Assembly (NCBI GenBank): GCA_013331625.1
Contig: DUGC01000067.1
Span: forward strand, 429-15,898
Source: Candidatus Iainarchaeum sp.
Lineage (GTDB): Archaea > Iainarchaeota > Iainarchaeia > Iainarchaeales > Iainarchaeaceae
Reading direction: 5' to 3'
Length of the DNA: 15,470 bases
Both the position numbers and the translations under genes were made by a program. The notes below the pieces were generated by a model. The model worked only from the letters and a program-made list of their open reading frames with translations, had not been told where the DNA came from and ran no database searches. This document shows positions 7,184-14,268 of the stretch, piece after piece (positions within the stretch are counted from its first letter, which is position 1; the number at the start of each line of letters is the position of its first letter).

Positions 7184-7630
7184 ATGGATAAGCTCACAAT
7201 AACAAGCCCTGCATTCAGGCAGAGCGCAAGCATCCCTGAAAAGTACACCTGTGACGGGACTGATGTTAACCCGCCCCTTGAAGTTGCAAATATCCCGCAA
7301 GGGGCAAAGTCGCTTGCAATAATTGCCGAGGACCCTGATGCGGTTTCAGGTGTCTTTGACCACTGGGTTGCATGGAACCTGCAGCCGCGGGAAAATATTG
7401 ACCAAAACCCTTCAGGCATTCAGGGGAAAAACAGCGCAGGGGTAAATGGTTACAGTGGGCCTTGCCCGCCAAGCGGCACCCACCGCTACTTTTTCAAAGT
7501 GTTCGCGCTGGACACTGTGCTGAATATTTCGGAAAGTTCAGGCAAGCAAGAGCTCCTGCGGGCAATGGAAGGCCACATCCTCGGGGCTGGCGAATTGATG
7601 GGCCTCTATAAGCGCAAGGGCCAGAAATAG
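7184..7630 (+). CDS. YbhB/YbcL family (PEBP-like) protein
   Basis: The 148-residue product carries the signature blocks of the prokaryotic phosphatidylethanolamine-binding-protein fold, often labelled Raf kinase inhibitor-like. These are DGTDVNPPL at 24-32, EDPDA at 49-53, DHWVAWN at 59-65, and GPCPPSGTHRY at 92-102. The conserved Asp/His residues line the small anion-binding pocket of the family. Length matches cytoplasmic bacterial and archaeal members, and no signal peptide is visible. The biochemical role of these proteins in prokaryotes is unclear; the name implies no kinase partner here. The mRNA is probably leaderless, from the TATA at 7153-7160. Confidence 0.93.
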   Translation: MDKLTITSPAFRQSASIPEKYTCDGTDVNPPLEVANIPQGAKSLAIIAEDPDAVSGVFDHWVAWNLQPRENIDQNPSGIQGKNSAGVNGYSGPCPPSGTHRYFFKVFALDTVLNISESSGKQELLRAMEGHILGAGELMGLYKRKGQK

Positions 7631-7692
7631 GATTTTGAAAGCCACAAAAAAGGGCCTTGACTTAACGGCAAATAATTCTGGAAGTCTTTTGT

Positions 7693-10095
7693 ATGCACCG
7701 TCCTTTGCAGCATGCCTGTTTTGCAGCTTTTGCCATGCTGATCATATTTCCGGTTGTAATATCCGACACCAATCATGAAACAATAATTGATGCGGTTCCG
7801 CTCTCGGATAGGGTCATCAGGCTCACAGTAAGCGGGGCAGATGGCACAGCACGTGCATTTCCGGCAGATTACTCCCTGTCAGAAACAACTGGCGGCAACG
7901 GGCCTATAAATGATTTTGTGATTCCGGCCCAAACAGGCAGGCAGTCATTCCTCAAGGGTTTTGAGGGCGGGGATAACATATTGTTCGGCAATCCCGACGC
8001 GCCAGTCAGGGAAAGTTACATTTTCCTGAAATTTGAAAGGCCCATGGAGAGCGGAAAGACTTATACCCTGACAGTAAATAATCCCGCCAATTCGCGCGGA
8101 ATCTATTTCCGGGTGGACTTTGATGAAAAGATGCTGGTGAACGGCTCGGTGAAGGCCAACCATGTTGGATTTTTGCCAGATTCGCCAAAAATTGCATATA
8201 TCGGAAATTATCTCGGGGATGCCGGGCCCATGGAAATCAAAAGCCCGCTTGAATGTGAAATCCGCAATTCAGGCTCAGGTGCCATTGAACTCACTGTGCC
8301 TGCGCGCTTTAGGGCAGAGGATGAAAAAATGTCAGGGGAGACAGTGTATGATTGTGACTTCTCCGAATTCGAAACTATTGGCAGTTACTATGTCTTGGTG
8401 AAAGGGATAGGCAGGACGCACAATTTCAATATCTCCCCTGATGTTTACAATGATGTTTCCCGCAAGAGCCTCAGGCTCTATTATTACCAGCGCGACAACC
8501 TCGATTTGTTGCCGCAATATGCAGGCATCTGGCACAGGGAAGGGGGGCACACGGAAACTGACAGGCACGCAAGGATACATGAGTCACACATAGATTCCCC
8601 TCTATATGGCGGGGAAAAACCGGGGGGCACGATAGATGTGACAGGCGGCTGGTTTGATGCCGGGGACTATGGCAAATATGTCATAACTTCGGCCCCGGCA
8701 CTCTTCCCGATGTTTAGCGCATATGAATTATACCCTGAAAAGTTCACTGATGACCTCAATATCCCCGAAAGCGGAAATGGCGCCCCTGACCTTCTTGATG
8801 AAACCAAATGGGAAACCGACTGGCTCTCAAAAATGCAGGCCCCTGATGGCGGGGTGTATGACCGCGTCGTGACACAATATTATGCAAACTCCATGCCCGG
8901 ATTGGATATGCAGGAAAGGGACATAGCGCCAAAAAACACACATGTGACCGCATTGTTTGCAGCAGAGCTTGCAGCCGCTTCAAGAGTTTATAAATCCAAT
9001 GATGCATTTGAAAAGGCGTATCCGGGCTATGCGGATAGCCTTCTTTTGCAATCGGAAAAAGCGTGGAATTTCCTGGAAAGGCACCCCCATGCAACCCCTG
9101 CGCAGGGGCCGATAAGGCCTGCGGGCATTGGAGGGGGGGATTACTCAGACCCGCCCCTCGATGACGGCACTGAAGGGGACGCCGATAACAGGGCGTGGGC
9201 TGCTGCCGAGCTTTACAAAACCACAGGGGGGCAAAAATACCATGAAGCTTTCGTTAGGTACTGGTCGATGCTTCCCCCCCTTTTTGGCTATAATGAGTTC
9301 CAGCACCACCAAAGGAAAGCCTCATGGGCATATGCCACAACAAAAAACCACCCTGTAAATGCCGGAATTGCAAAGCAGATCAGGGATGCAATGCGCGATG
9401 AGATCCGCCAAGAAAACCAGTACGGGTTTCTTTACAACACGCAAAAAAATGTTTACCGCAACGGCTTTCGGCAAGATGTCATACCCTATCTCGGGTGGGG
9501 AAATTACACCAAATCCACGACGTATGCCTGGCAGCTCATAATGGCAAGCTATCTCCTGGAGGACACATCTTTGATTGATGCCGCAAAAGCCAACCTTGAT
9601 TTCCAGCTTGGCGCAAACCCGCTCTATTTTTCCTATATTACAGGGGTAGGTTTTGATTATCCGAAAAATCCCCTTCACACGCCTTCCATCCTTGACGGGG
9701 TTGAAGAGCCCGTGCCGGGGATCCCCGTGTACGGGATTTATTATTCGCTTCCCGCAGGAAATATTTATGGCCGCAAGGCAACTGACCATTCAGTGATATA
9801 TCCTGCCGGAAAGGAAGCGGATGACCCCTATCCTGTATTGCGCCGCTATTTTGATGTGAGCAGCCTTGTCGAGATGAGCGAATTTGGCATCGGCGATGCT
9901 GCCCCCGGCGCGATGGTATTTGCATATTTTAGCAACCCTGAAGGCAAAGTGATAACCCCTTCGCCCCCCGGTCCACAGCCCCCATCCCTGCCAGTCCCGT
10001 CGGGAACAAACAAAGAAGGACTGGCCGGAACTATATTGGAATTGCTCAAAGGGCTAATCAGGCGGATATGGGAAGTTGCCGAGGCGATGGGGTAG
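7693..10095 (+). CDS. Secreted glycoside hydrolase family 9 (cellulase-like) protein
   Basis: This 800-residue protein should cleave beta-1,4-glucan-type polysaccharides outside the cell. Residues 1-24 form a signal peptide. Residues about 28-145 are a beta-rich region. A cellulase N-terminal Ig-like module (KANHVGFLPDSPKIAYI) begins near 154. The GH9 (alpha/alpha)6 barrel covers about 250-755. GGWFDAGDYGKYV at 318-330 contains the two Asp residues (D322, D325) used by GH9 as catalytic base and helper. E730, in SEFGIGDAA, is the likely general acid. The usual active-site signature ending HxR is altered: H662 is kept but +2 is Pro (HTP). A Pro-rich linker (about 755-772) leads to a C-terminal hydrophobic or amphipathic helix (about 776-800) that could tether the enzyme. 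No carbohydrate-binding module or dockerin is seen. The start is less certain; a later ATG at 7738 would spoil the signal peptide. Confidence 0.9.
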   Translation: MHRPLQHACFAAFAMLIIFPVVISDTNHETIIDAVPLSDRVIRLTVSGADGTARAFPADYSLSETTGGNGPINDFVIPAQTGRQSFLKGFEGGDNILFGNPDAPVRESYIFLKFERPMESGKTYTLTVNNPANSRGIYFRVDFDEKMLVNGSVKANHVGFLPDSPKIAYIGNYLGDAGPMEIKSPLECEIRNSGSGAIELTVPARFRAEDEKMSGETVYDCDFSEFETIGSYYVLVKGIGRTHNFNISPDVYNDVSRKSLRLYYYQRDNLDLLPQYAGIWHREGGHTETDRHARIHESHIDSPLYGGEKPGGTIDVTGGWFDAGDYGKYVITSAPALFPMFSAYELYPEKFTDDLNIPESGNGAPDLLDETKWETDWLSKMQAPDGGVYDRVVTQYYANSMPGLDMQERDIAPKNTHVTALFAAELAAASRVYKSNDAFEKAYPGYADSLLLQSEKAWNFLERHPHATPAQGPIRPAGIGGGDYSDPPLDDGTEGDADNRAWAAAELYKTTGGQKYHEAFVRYWSMLPPLFGYNEFQHHQRKASWAYATTKNHPVNAGIAKQIRDAMRDEIRQENQYGFLYNTQKNVYRNGFRQDVIPYLGWGNYTKSTTYAWQLIMASYLLEDTSLIDAAKANLDFQLGANPLYFSYITGVGFDYPKNPLHTPSILDGVEEPVPGIPVYGIYYSLPAGNIYGRKATDHSVIYPAGKEADDPYPVLRRYFDVSSLVEMSEFGIGDAAPGAMVFAYFSNPEGKVITPSPPGPQPPSLPVPSGTNKEGLAGTILELLKGLIRRIWEVAEAMG

Positions 10096-10131
10096 GATAT
10101 CAAAACTGAAAGTCCCAAAAGGGCGGAAAAA

Positions 10132-10139
10132 TTTATATT
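10132..10139 (+). promoter_or_regulatory. TATA box for the CAP-domain gene
   Basis: TTTATATT lies 23-30 bases before the ATG at 10162, predicting a leaderless mRNA. The gene can therefore be transcribed independently of the GH9 gene 66 bases upstream. Confidence 0.55.
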
Positions 10140-10161
10140 CCAAAATGCATTTACTGTTATC

Positions 10162-10563
10162 ATGGCAGACATCAGGCACTATGCGCTGGACAGGATCAAC
10201 GAAGTGCGGCGATGGCACGGCCTGCCGCCGCTCCATTTGCACTATGAGCTTTCCATAGGCGCGAAAGCGCACTGCGAGCACAGCGTGGACCGTGTCGAGG
10301 ATATGGTTTATGCACAAAGGCTCGAACATACGCCAAATCATCTTAGAACTGGTTTTGATGCAGAAAATGTTCATGCCCAGATCGGCAACATGCACGCTAA
10401 CGATTTTGTCAACTCAGGAATAGATGTTTGGGCAAAACATGAAGGGCACAGGAATAATATGCTCTCCCGTAACTTCACCCATACAGGTATTGACATTGCA
10501 ATGCGGGACGGGCCATACGGCACAAAAAAGTTTTTCATGACAGCAAGGTTTTGCCGCAGGTGA
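10162..10563 (+). CDS. CAP/SCP-domain protein (PR-1-like), apparently cytoplasmic
   Basis: The 133-residue product is a single CAP domain. Its opening helix RINEVRRWHGLPPL (11-24) is the usual family start, followed by AKAHCEHS (35-41), the AENV motif (67-70) and the family signature around WAKHEGHRNNMLSRNFTHTGI (90-110). H56, E68, E94 and H96 are candidates for the conserved His/Glu cavity. Most prokaryotic CAP proteins are exported, but this one has no signal peptide or membrane helix. The leaderless-type TATA spacing makes a missed N-terminus unlikely. Molecular function of prokaryotic CAP proteins is poorly defined, and proteolytic, lipid-binding or ion-dependent roles have been proposed for the superfamily. 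It sits directly after the GH9 gene. Confidence 0.88.
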   Translation: MADIRHYALDRINEVRRWHGLPPLHLHYELSIGAKAHCEHSVDRVEDMVYAQRLEHTPNHLRTGFDAENVHAQIGNMHANDFVNSGIDVWAKHEGHRNNMLSRNFTHTGIDIAMRDGPYGTKKFFMTARFCRR

Positions 10564-10581
10564 TGAAAAGGCTAAAACCCT

Positions 10582-10945
10582 AGTTATACGAGTAAAGGTT
10601 TTCCGTCCTGTTGAACAGCTCAATCAGGTTGCCATCGGGGTCCTTGAAGTAGAAAAACCTCTTTCCGTCTATTTCCGGGTCGCAATTTGAAATCGTGACA
10701 GGTTCTGAAACGCAAACCACGCCCCGTTCTTTGAGTTCTTTGTATATTTTTACCCTCTCAATTTCTGAATCAATTTGCCCGGCTTCCTTTGGAAACCTGC
10801 CTTTATAGATAGACTCAAGTAGTGCCCTTTGCCCCAGCAGGGAAGCGGGACATCGTTGGGCGCTTTTTCGGGCTGATTAAGAACAAAAAATCAGTTGAGC
10901 GCGGGAAGCACGTCAAAAATTATTAGCGCGCCTGCAATCGGTTTT
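10582..10945 (-). pseudogene. Frameshifted remnant of a VOC (glyoxalase-type) family gene
   Basis: On the minus strand the last about 85 codons read cleanly to TAG at 10582-10584. They include KELKERGVVCVSEP and DGKRFFYFKDPDGNLIEL, the standard C-terminal strands of the vicinal-oxygen-chelate superfamily (glyoxalase/bleomycin-resistance type), with the metal-ligand Glu in LIEL. Upstream, matching sequence (FFVLNQPEKAPNDVPLPCWG, KGHYLSLSI) continues in another frame, so a frameshift lies at about 10800-10830. Further upstream GALIIFDV may be an earlier strand, cut from the rest by TGA near 10890. No start codon or complete first half remains. Two independent disruptions suggest a true pseudogene, though a sequencing error could explain the frameshift. 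Confidence 0.72.
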
Positions 10946-10959
10946 CCTCAAGCTTAGTA

Positions 10960-11844
10960 CTACCATCTTTTGAGCATGCGGTTTATTTCTGCAGGCGTGT
11001 ACTCATGGGCGGTAAATTCGCGGATAGTCCGGTCGATGGTCTCCCACTCCTCCCGGGCCAGCAGCAAAAAAAGCGATTTGTTTGTGGATAGGGTGTCTCT
11101 AACCTCATATGATAATCTTCTCTCAAAGCTGAGTTCCCTTAAAACTATTAGTTTGATCGCGCTTGTTGCATATGCTCTTGCTTTTTCAATGTCCCCGAAC
11201 TTGGCCATATTTAATGCCCTCTGTACAATCGTGCCGAAGATTTTGGAAATCCTTTTTGCCCTTTTGGCGCAATCGCCTGCTGAATTATGGCCTATAAGGT
11301 CCACTTCGTAAAATACCACTTTGCCGTCACGGATTGTGAAATTGACTTCTGGGTGCGGGACACTAAATCCGGCTGCCTCCAGCATTCTTGCGCTTTGGGC
11401 CACTTGGGGGAATTTTTTGCGGATTTTCTCGTCGTATTCCTCCACCTCGCTTTTGACTCTGTGGAATTCTGCCGCTTTTTCGTCACCATCCATCAGTTCC
11501 ATTCTTTTGTGTGCACCCAGTATCTTTCCCCTGATTTCAAGCGCTTCCTGCTTTATCTGCGGCGCAAGTGGATAATGGTCTGAGTGGATTTCTCCAAATT
11601 TGCCCCTCGGAGCGCTCAGCCGTGTAACTCTTATTACATTGCCAGGAAAGAGCATTCTTGCAAGCTGCATGTCGAAATAACGTGCCCTGCTTTCATATCC
11701 TTTATGCGTGGGCAGAGGCATTCCAAAGCGCCTGACATGCCTGCGAACAACCCTTTCCCTTTTTCGCCCCGAAAATAAGTAGACATCTGCGCTCTCGCCC
11801 CTGCCAATAACCGCTTTCCCGACAGGCGGCTTTACGGACCCCAT
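10960..11844 (-). CDS. Uncharacterised 294-residue protein with faint kinase-like features
   Basis: I do not recognise a family with confidence. A Gly-containing turn followed by a strand (GRGESADVY, 14-22), then VVRRHVRRF (32-40), resembles the nucleotide-binding start of kinase-like folds, with Arg where Lys is usual. A C-terminal-lobe-like stretch follows: HPEVNFTI (164-171), then DGKVVFYEVDL (173-183), reminiscent of the HxxN...D(F/L)G arrangement. Between them is a charged helix-rich segment (about 95-160) likely to be coiled coil in part. Residues 185-294 are helical and rich in Lys/Arg/Glu. There is no signal peptide or membrane helix, so it is cytoplasmic. The start at 11844 has no strong ribosome site. 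A downstream ATG at residue 42 would remove the Gly-rich turn. Confidence 0.7.
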   Translation of the reverse strand: MGSVKPPVGKAVIGRGESADVYLFSGRKRERVVRRHVRRFGMPLPTHKGYESRARYFDMQLARMLFPGNVIRVTRLSAPRGKFGEIHSDHYPLAPQIKQEALEIRGKILGAHKRMELMDGDEKAAEFHRVKSEVEEYDEKIRKKFPQVAQSARMLEAAGFSVPHPEVNFTIRDGKVVFYEVDLIGHNSAGDCAKRAKRISKIFGTIVQRALNMAKFGDIEKARAYATSAIKLIVLRELSFERRLSYEVRDTLSTNKSLFLLLAREEWETIDRTIREFTAHEYTPAEINRMLKRW

Positions 11845-12019
11845 GAATGCATTATAATTGCCAAGTAGTTAATCTTTTCCCCGGCATAAAATCCATCGGC
11901 GCAATGATTTACACCCAAACGAAATTTGGCCAGTTCAACTCTTTAAAGGCACCGGCTTGAACTATCAATTAAACGCGGGGAACGGGATTTGAACCCGTGC
12001 ACCCTTTCGAGTAACAGCT

Positions 12020-12141
12020 CGCCGCCAAATTCATCCAAGAGAAAAAAGCATTAATTTTGGGTTTTTTCTTTAAACCCACTTAAAAGGCTTTTTCTTTTGG
12101 TACAACTTTTCTTTTTCGCCAAAGAAAAAGAAAAGGTGTGT
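12020..12141 (-). other. Intron of tRNA-Ser(GCT) at position 37/38
   Basis: The intron is 122 bases. CUGC of the anticodon loop pairs with GCGG near the intron 3' end as a four-base central helix. It is flanked by three-base bulges UAA (cut before the last A) and CGA (cut before A). This is a near-canonical bulge-helix-bulge site for the archaeal splicing endonuclease. The 5' half contains the element shared with the tRNA-Leu intron. The 3' half also holds a local pairing, GGGTTT with AAACCC. Confidence 0.88.
12086..12138 (-). repeat. Copy 2 of the intron hairpin element
   Basis: On the minus strand the block begins CACCTTTTCTTTTTCTT and runs through ACCAAAAGAAAAAGCC. Bases 12106-12117 pair perfectly with 12124-12135 (12 bp, six-base loop). 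Differences from copy 1 cluster in the hairpin loop, in two bases of the spacer and at the distal end, while the stem arms are unchanged. Confidence 0.85.
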
Positions 12142-12270
12142 TAGCAGGCTGCCGCATTAGACCACTCTGCCATCCCCGCACCGCGTTATTTTAGATCATT
12201 TTCAATTTGTAACCTAAAGCGCAGTCATACTAAATGTACAGGGCAGGGTTTAAAAGGTTTTAGAGCGGGG

Positions 12271-12684
12271 TTACCGAATCGGATGTTTTGGCCTTTTTGC
12301 AGAAAATTTCTGCTTAAATTCTTGATAACACGTCTGTAATTCATCTGCAGTTATTGGCGGTATCCTTCGTTCTTCTAGCCAGCAATTTATTAGTTTAATT
12401 GAGCCATGGAATCCCGATACCCACCGGTTTCCGTTCAACCAAATTTCAAAACGCCACCCCTGCTGGATACACTCCCTCATTGTGCCATACAAATGTGTTA
12501 CAGAGTCAAAAAAAGCAGGGGGCCCATTTCTTAGAAGGTATTTGATTTTCTCCTTAAAAGTTACGTCCGGACGCTGCATTCTTTTCATTTCTTTTTTTCT
12601 TTCAAAACGCCTTTTCCTAAGCATCTGTTTTCTGGTTAGGGGCCTTTGCAGGGGAGGGTTTTGACGTGTTTTTGCAAGACCCAT
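12271..12684 (-). CDS. Hypothetical basic protein (137 residues)
   Basis: No family is recognised. The N-terminal 50 residues are very basic (TRKQMLRKRRFERKKEMK around 17-34), followed by a compact part with aromatic residues (FFDSVTHLYGTM, QGWRFEIWLNGNRW, about 58-88) and a C-terminal helix (about 112-128). The basic arm suggests nucleic-acid binding. I chose the ATG at 12684 rather than the in-frame ATG at 12777. The later start fits the TATA at 12715-12720 (expected transcription start near 12690) and avoids overlap with the divergent dihydrouridine synthase. Downstream lies tRNA-Ser on the same strand. Confidence 0.6.
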   Translation of the reverse strand: MGLAKTRQNPPLQRPLTRKQMLRKRRFERKKEMKRMQRPDVTFKEKIKYLLRNGPPAFFDSVTHLYGTMRECIQQGWRFEIWLNGNRWVSGFHGSIKLINCWLEERRIPPITADELQTCYQEFKQKFSAKRPKHPIR

Positions 12685-12712
12685 TTGTGCCAAGGAAACA
12701 GAATGGCTTTGC

Positions 12713-12722
12713 AGTATAAATG
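12713..12722. promoter_or_regulatory. Shared bidirectional TATA element
   Basis: AGTATAAATG on the plus strand reads CATTTATACT on the minus strand, so both directions give a fair box A. It lies about 25-30 bases before the dus ATG (12745) and about 30-35 bases before the minus-strand ATG (12684). One element could serve both divergent genes, with leaderless or near-leaderless mRNAs. Confidence 0.5.
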
Positions 12723-12744
12723 CCTTACTGAGTATTGAAAAGAT

Positions 12745-13716
12745 ATGGCTTTGCAATTTTGCAATATCAAGGTCCAAAGCCCGTTTTTCCTCGCGCCCAT
12801 GGCGGCGATAACAGCCCTGCCATTTAGGCTCATGTGCAGGCAGCAGGGGGCGGGCCTTGTCATAACCGAGCAGATCAATGCAACGCAGATATGCCGTAAC
12901 AGCGACCCTTTCACAAATAATGGATTTTTTACAATTAAGACCATCCCTGATGAAAAGCCGGTTGGGGTGCAGCTGTTCGGGACTGATAAGCAGGAATTTG
13001 CGCGGGCAGTGGAAATTGTTGGGAAGGATTTCGACCTGGTAAATATCAACTGCGGCTGCCCTTCACACAAGGAAGTGTCAATTGGCGCGGGGGCGGCGCT
13101 GCTCAGGGAGCCTCAAAAAATTGCAGGCATTGTAGAGGCAATTAAAGGGGTCACGGACAGGCCCGTGACCGTGAAAATGAGGCTTGGGTGGAGCGGGAAC
13201 AATTCTGTCAAAATAGCTAAACTGCTTGAGAGAGCAGGGTGCGATGCCATCATGCTGCATGGAAGGAGCGGGGAGCAAAAATACACGGGCAAGGCTGACT
13301 GGGGTTCAATTAAGCGCGTAGTTGAGGCGGTTTCCATCCCTGTTGTGGCGAACGGGGACGTGAAGTGCGGAAGGGATGCAGAGGAAATTCTGGGTCAGAC
13401 CGGCGCGCGGTTTGGAATGGTTGGCAGGGCCGCGATGGCAAACCCGTTCATTTTCCGCGAAATCAATGAGTGGATTGGAAGGGGCGTTGAATGGAAACCC
13501 ACGCCTGCAGAAAAGGTCGGGGGATTTTTTGATTATCTGGCGATATGCGAGCGGCTGGAAATGGTAAAACTCACGGACTTGAAGATCAAGGCGGTACAGT
13601 TCACCAAGGGCATTGATTTCACAAAACCAACGCGTGTAAAGCTGCAGGGGGCAAAGAGCATTGATGGGATCAGGGACGCGCTCGGGGATTTACGGGATTC
13701 AATGGAACGGAACTAG
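12745..13716 (+). CDS. dus: tRNA-dihydrouridine synthase
   Basis: The 323-residue flavoenzyme reduces specific uridines in tRNA to dihydrouridine using FMN and NADPH. The TIM-barrel features are present in order: FFLAPMAAITALPFR (14-28) for FMN binding, the catalytic-loop motif NCGCPSHKEV with catalytic Cys105, GAGAALL just after it, KMRLGW with Lys144, the FMN-contacting LHGRSGEQKYTG with His172, VANGDV, and GMVGRAAMANPFIF near the phosphate-binding end. A short helical C-terminal domain (about 245-323) completes it, as expected for Dus. Length is normal. The gene is probably leaderless, driven by the TATA shared with the divergent hypothetical gene. Confidence 0.95.
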   Translation: MALQFCNIKVQSPFFLAPMAAITALPFRLMCRQQGAGLVITEQINATQICRNSDPFTNNGFFTIKTIPDEKPVGVQLFGTDKQEFARAVEIVGKDFDLVNINCGCPSHKEVSIGAGAALLREPQKIAGIVEAIKGVTDRPVTVKMRLGWSGNNSVKIAKLLERAGCDAIMLHGRSGEQKYTGKADWGSIKRVVEAVSIPVVANGDVKCGRDAEEILGQTGARFGMVGRAAMANPFIFREINEWIGRGVEWKPTPAEKVGGFFDYLAICERLEMVKLTDLKIKAVQFTKGIDFTKPTRVKLQGAKSIDGIRDALGDLRDSMERN

Positions 13717-13773
13717 CGGTATGCAAAAAAGCGCTCTTTGAATGCTGCGCAATTAAAACTGCCCTTTCGATAA

Positions 13774-13783
13774 TTTTAAATAC
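13774..13783 (+). promoter_or_regulatory. TATA box for the four-helix membrane protein
   Basis: TTTTAAATAC lies 21-30 bases before the ATG at 13804, again predicting a leaderless transcript. Confidence 0.5.
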
Positions 13784-13803
13784 AAAAATAACTTTATAGT
13801 TGC

Positions 13804-14190
13804 ATGGATGCAAAGCGTGCAGCCCTCATGGGAGTGGCACTTTGGGTTGCCATATTTTTTGAAGTGAGCGCCCTCATGTTTGGATTCTCGTTGCAGGGCC
13901 CGACTTATTACATAGTGCACTATGTTCTGGCAGGGCTGCTTGCAGCAATTGCGGGCGTGCTTTATTTCCAGGCGCAGGGCGCCGGAAAAGGGATCAGGGA
14001 GGGGCTAATTGCGGGGGCAGTAATGCTCATTGCAGGCATTATCCTTGATGCGATAATCACCGTGCCTCTTTTTGTGAAGGATTATGCATTCTTTGCAAAC
14101 CCTGCAATGCTGCTTGGCTATGCTGAGGGCATTGCGATAATCGGCGCTGTCGGATGGGCAAAGCAAAAGAGCGCAAAGGGGAAATTCTGA
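13804..14190 (+). CDS. Hypothetical four-helix membrane protein
   Basis: The 128-residue product is almost entirely membrane-embedded, with hydrophobic helices at about 8-29, 35-56, 67-91 and 101-118, and a short basic C-terminus (KQKSAKGKF). Two acidic residues lie in or next to helices (E20, D82), and small residues pack helices 2-4. The loops are short. By the positive-inside rule the basic stretches at 1-5 and 120-128 suggest that both ends are cytoplasmic. I recognise no transporter or enzyme motif. It converges with the thioredoxin gene. Confidence 0.75.
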   Translation: MDAKRAALMGVALWVAIFFEVSALMFGFSLQGPTYYIVHYVLAGLLAAIAGVLYFQAQGAGKGIREGLIAGAVMLIAGIILDAIITVPLFVKDYAFFANPAMLLGYAEGIAIIGAVGWAKQKSAKGKF

Positions 14191-14243
14191 AGAGCTTTAA
14201 GTGAATCGGCATTATACGCAAAATGAAATTACGGCAATTCCCT

Positions 14244-14262
14244 AAAATTTTGTAAAAATTTT
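14244..14262. terminator. Bidirectional T-rich termination region
   Basis: AAAATTTTGTAAAAATTTT lies between the convergent membrane-protein and thioredoxin genes. It gives T-runs on both strands, suiting archaeal oligo-T termination in either direction. It lies just past the thioredoxin stop and about 55 bases past the membrane-protein stop. Confidence 0.45.
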
Positions 14263-14268
14263 CCGGCC

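Larger units (their letters stand above)
11974..12179 (-). tRNA. tRNA-Ser(GCT): tRNA-Ser(GCT) with a 122-base intron
   Basis: Read on the minus strand, exon 1 is 12179-12142 (38 bases) and exon 2 is 12019-11974 (46 bases). The acceptor stem GCGGGGA pairs with TCCCCGC, the discriminator is G as expected for serine, and CCA is not encoded. The T arm is ACGGG, loop TTCAAAT, CCCGT. A long variable region (ACTCGAAAGGGT) marks a class II tRNA. The anticodon stem GCAGC/GCTGT encloses the loop CUGCUAA, giving anticodon GCU, which reads AGC and AGU. The intron follows position 37. Confidence 0.93.

Noticed and set aside
12685..12777. Longer start of the 137-residue hypothetical protein
   Set aside because: It would overlap the dus coding region and place the gene start upstream of the only good TATA box on that strand.
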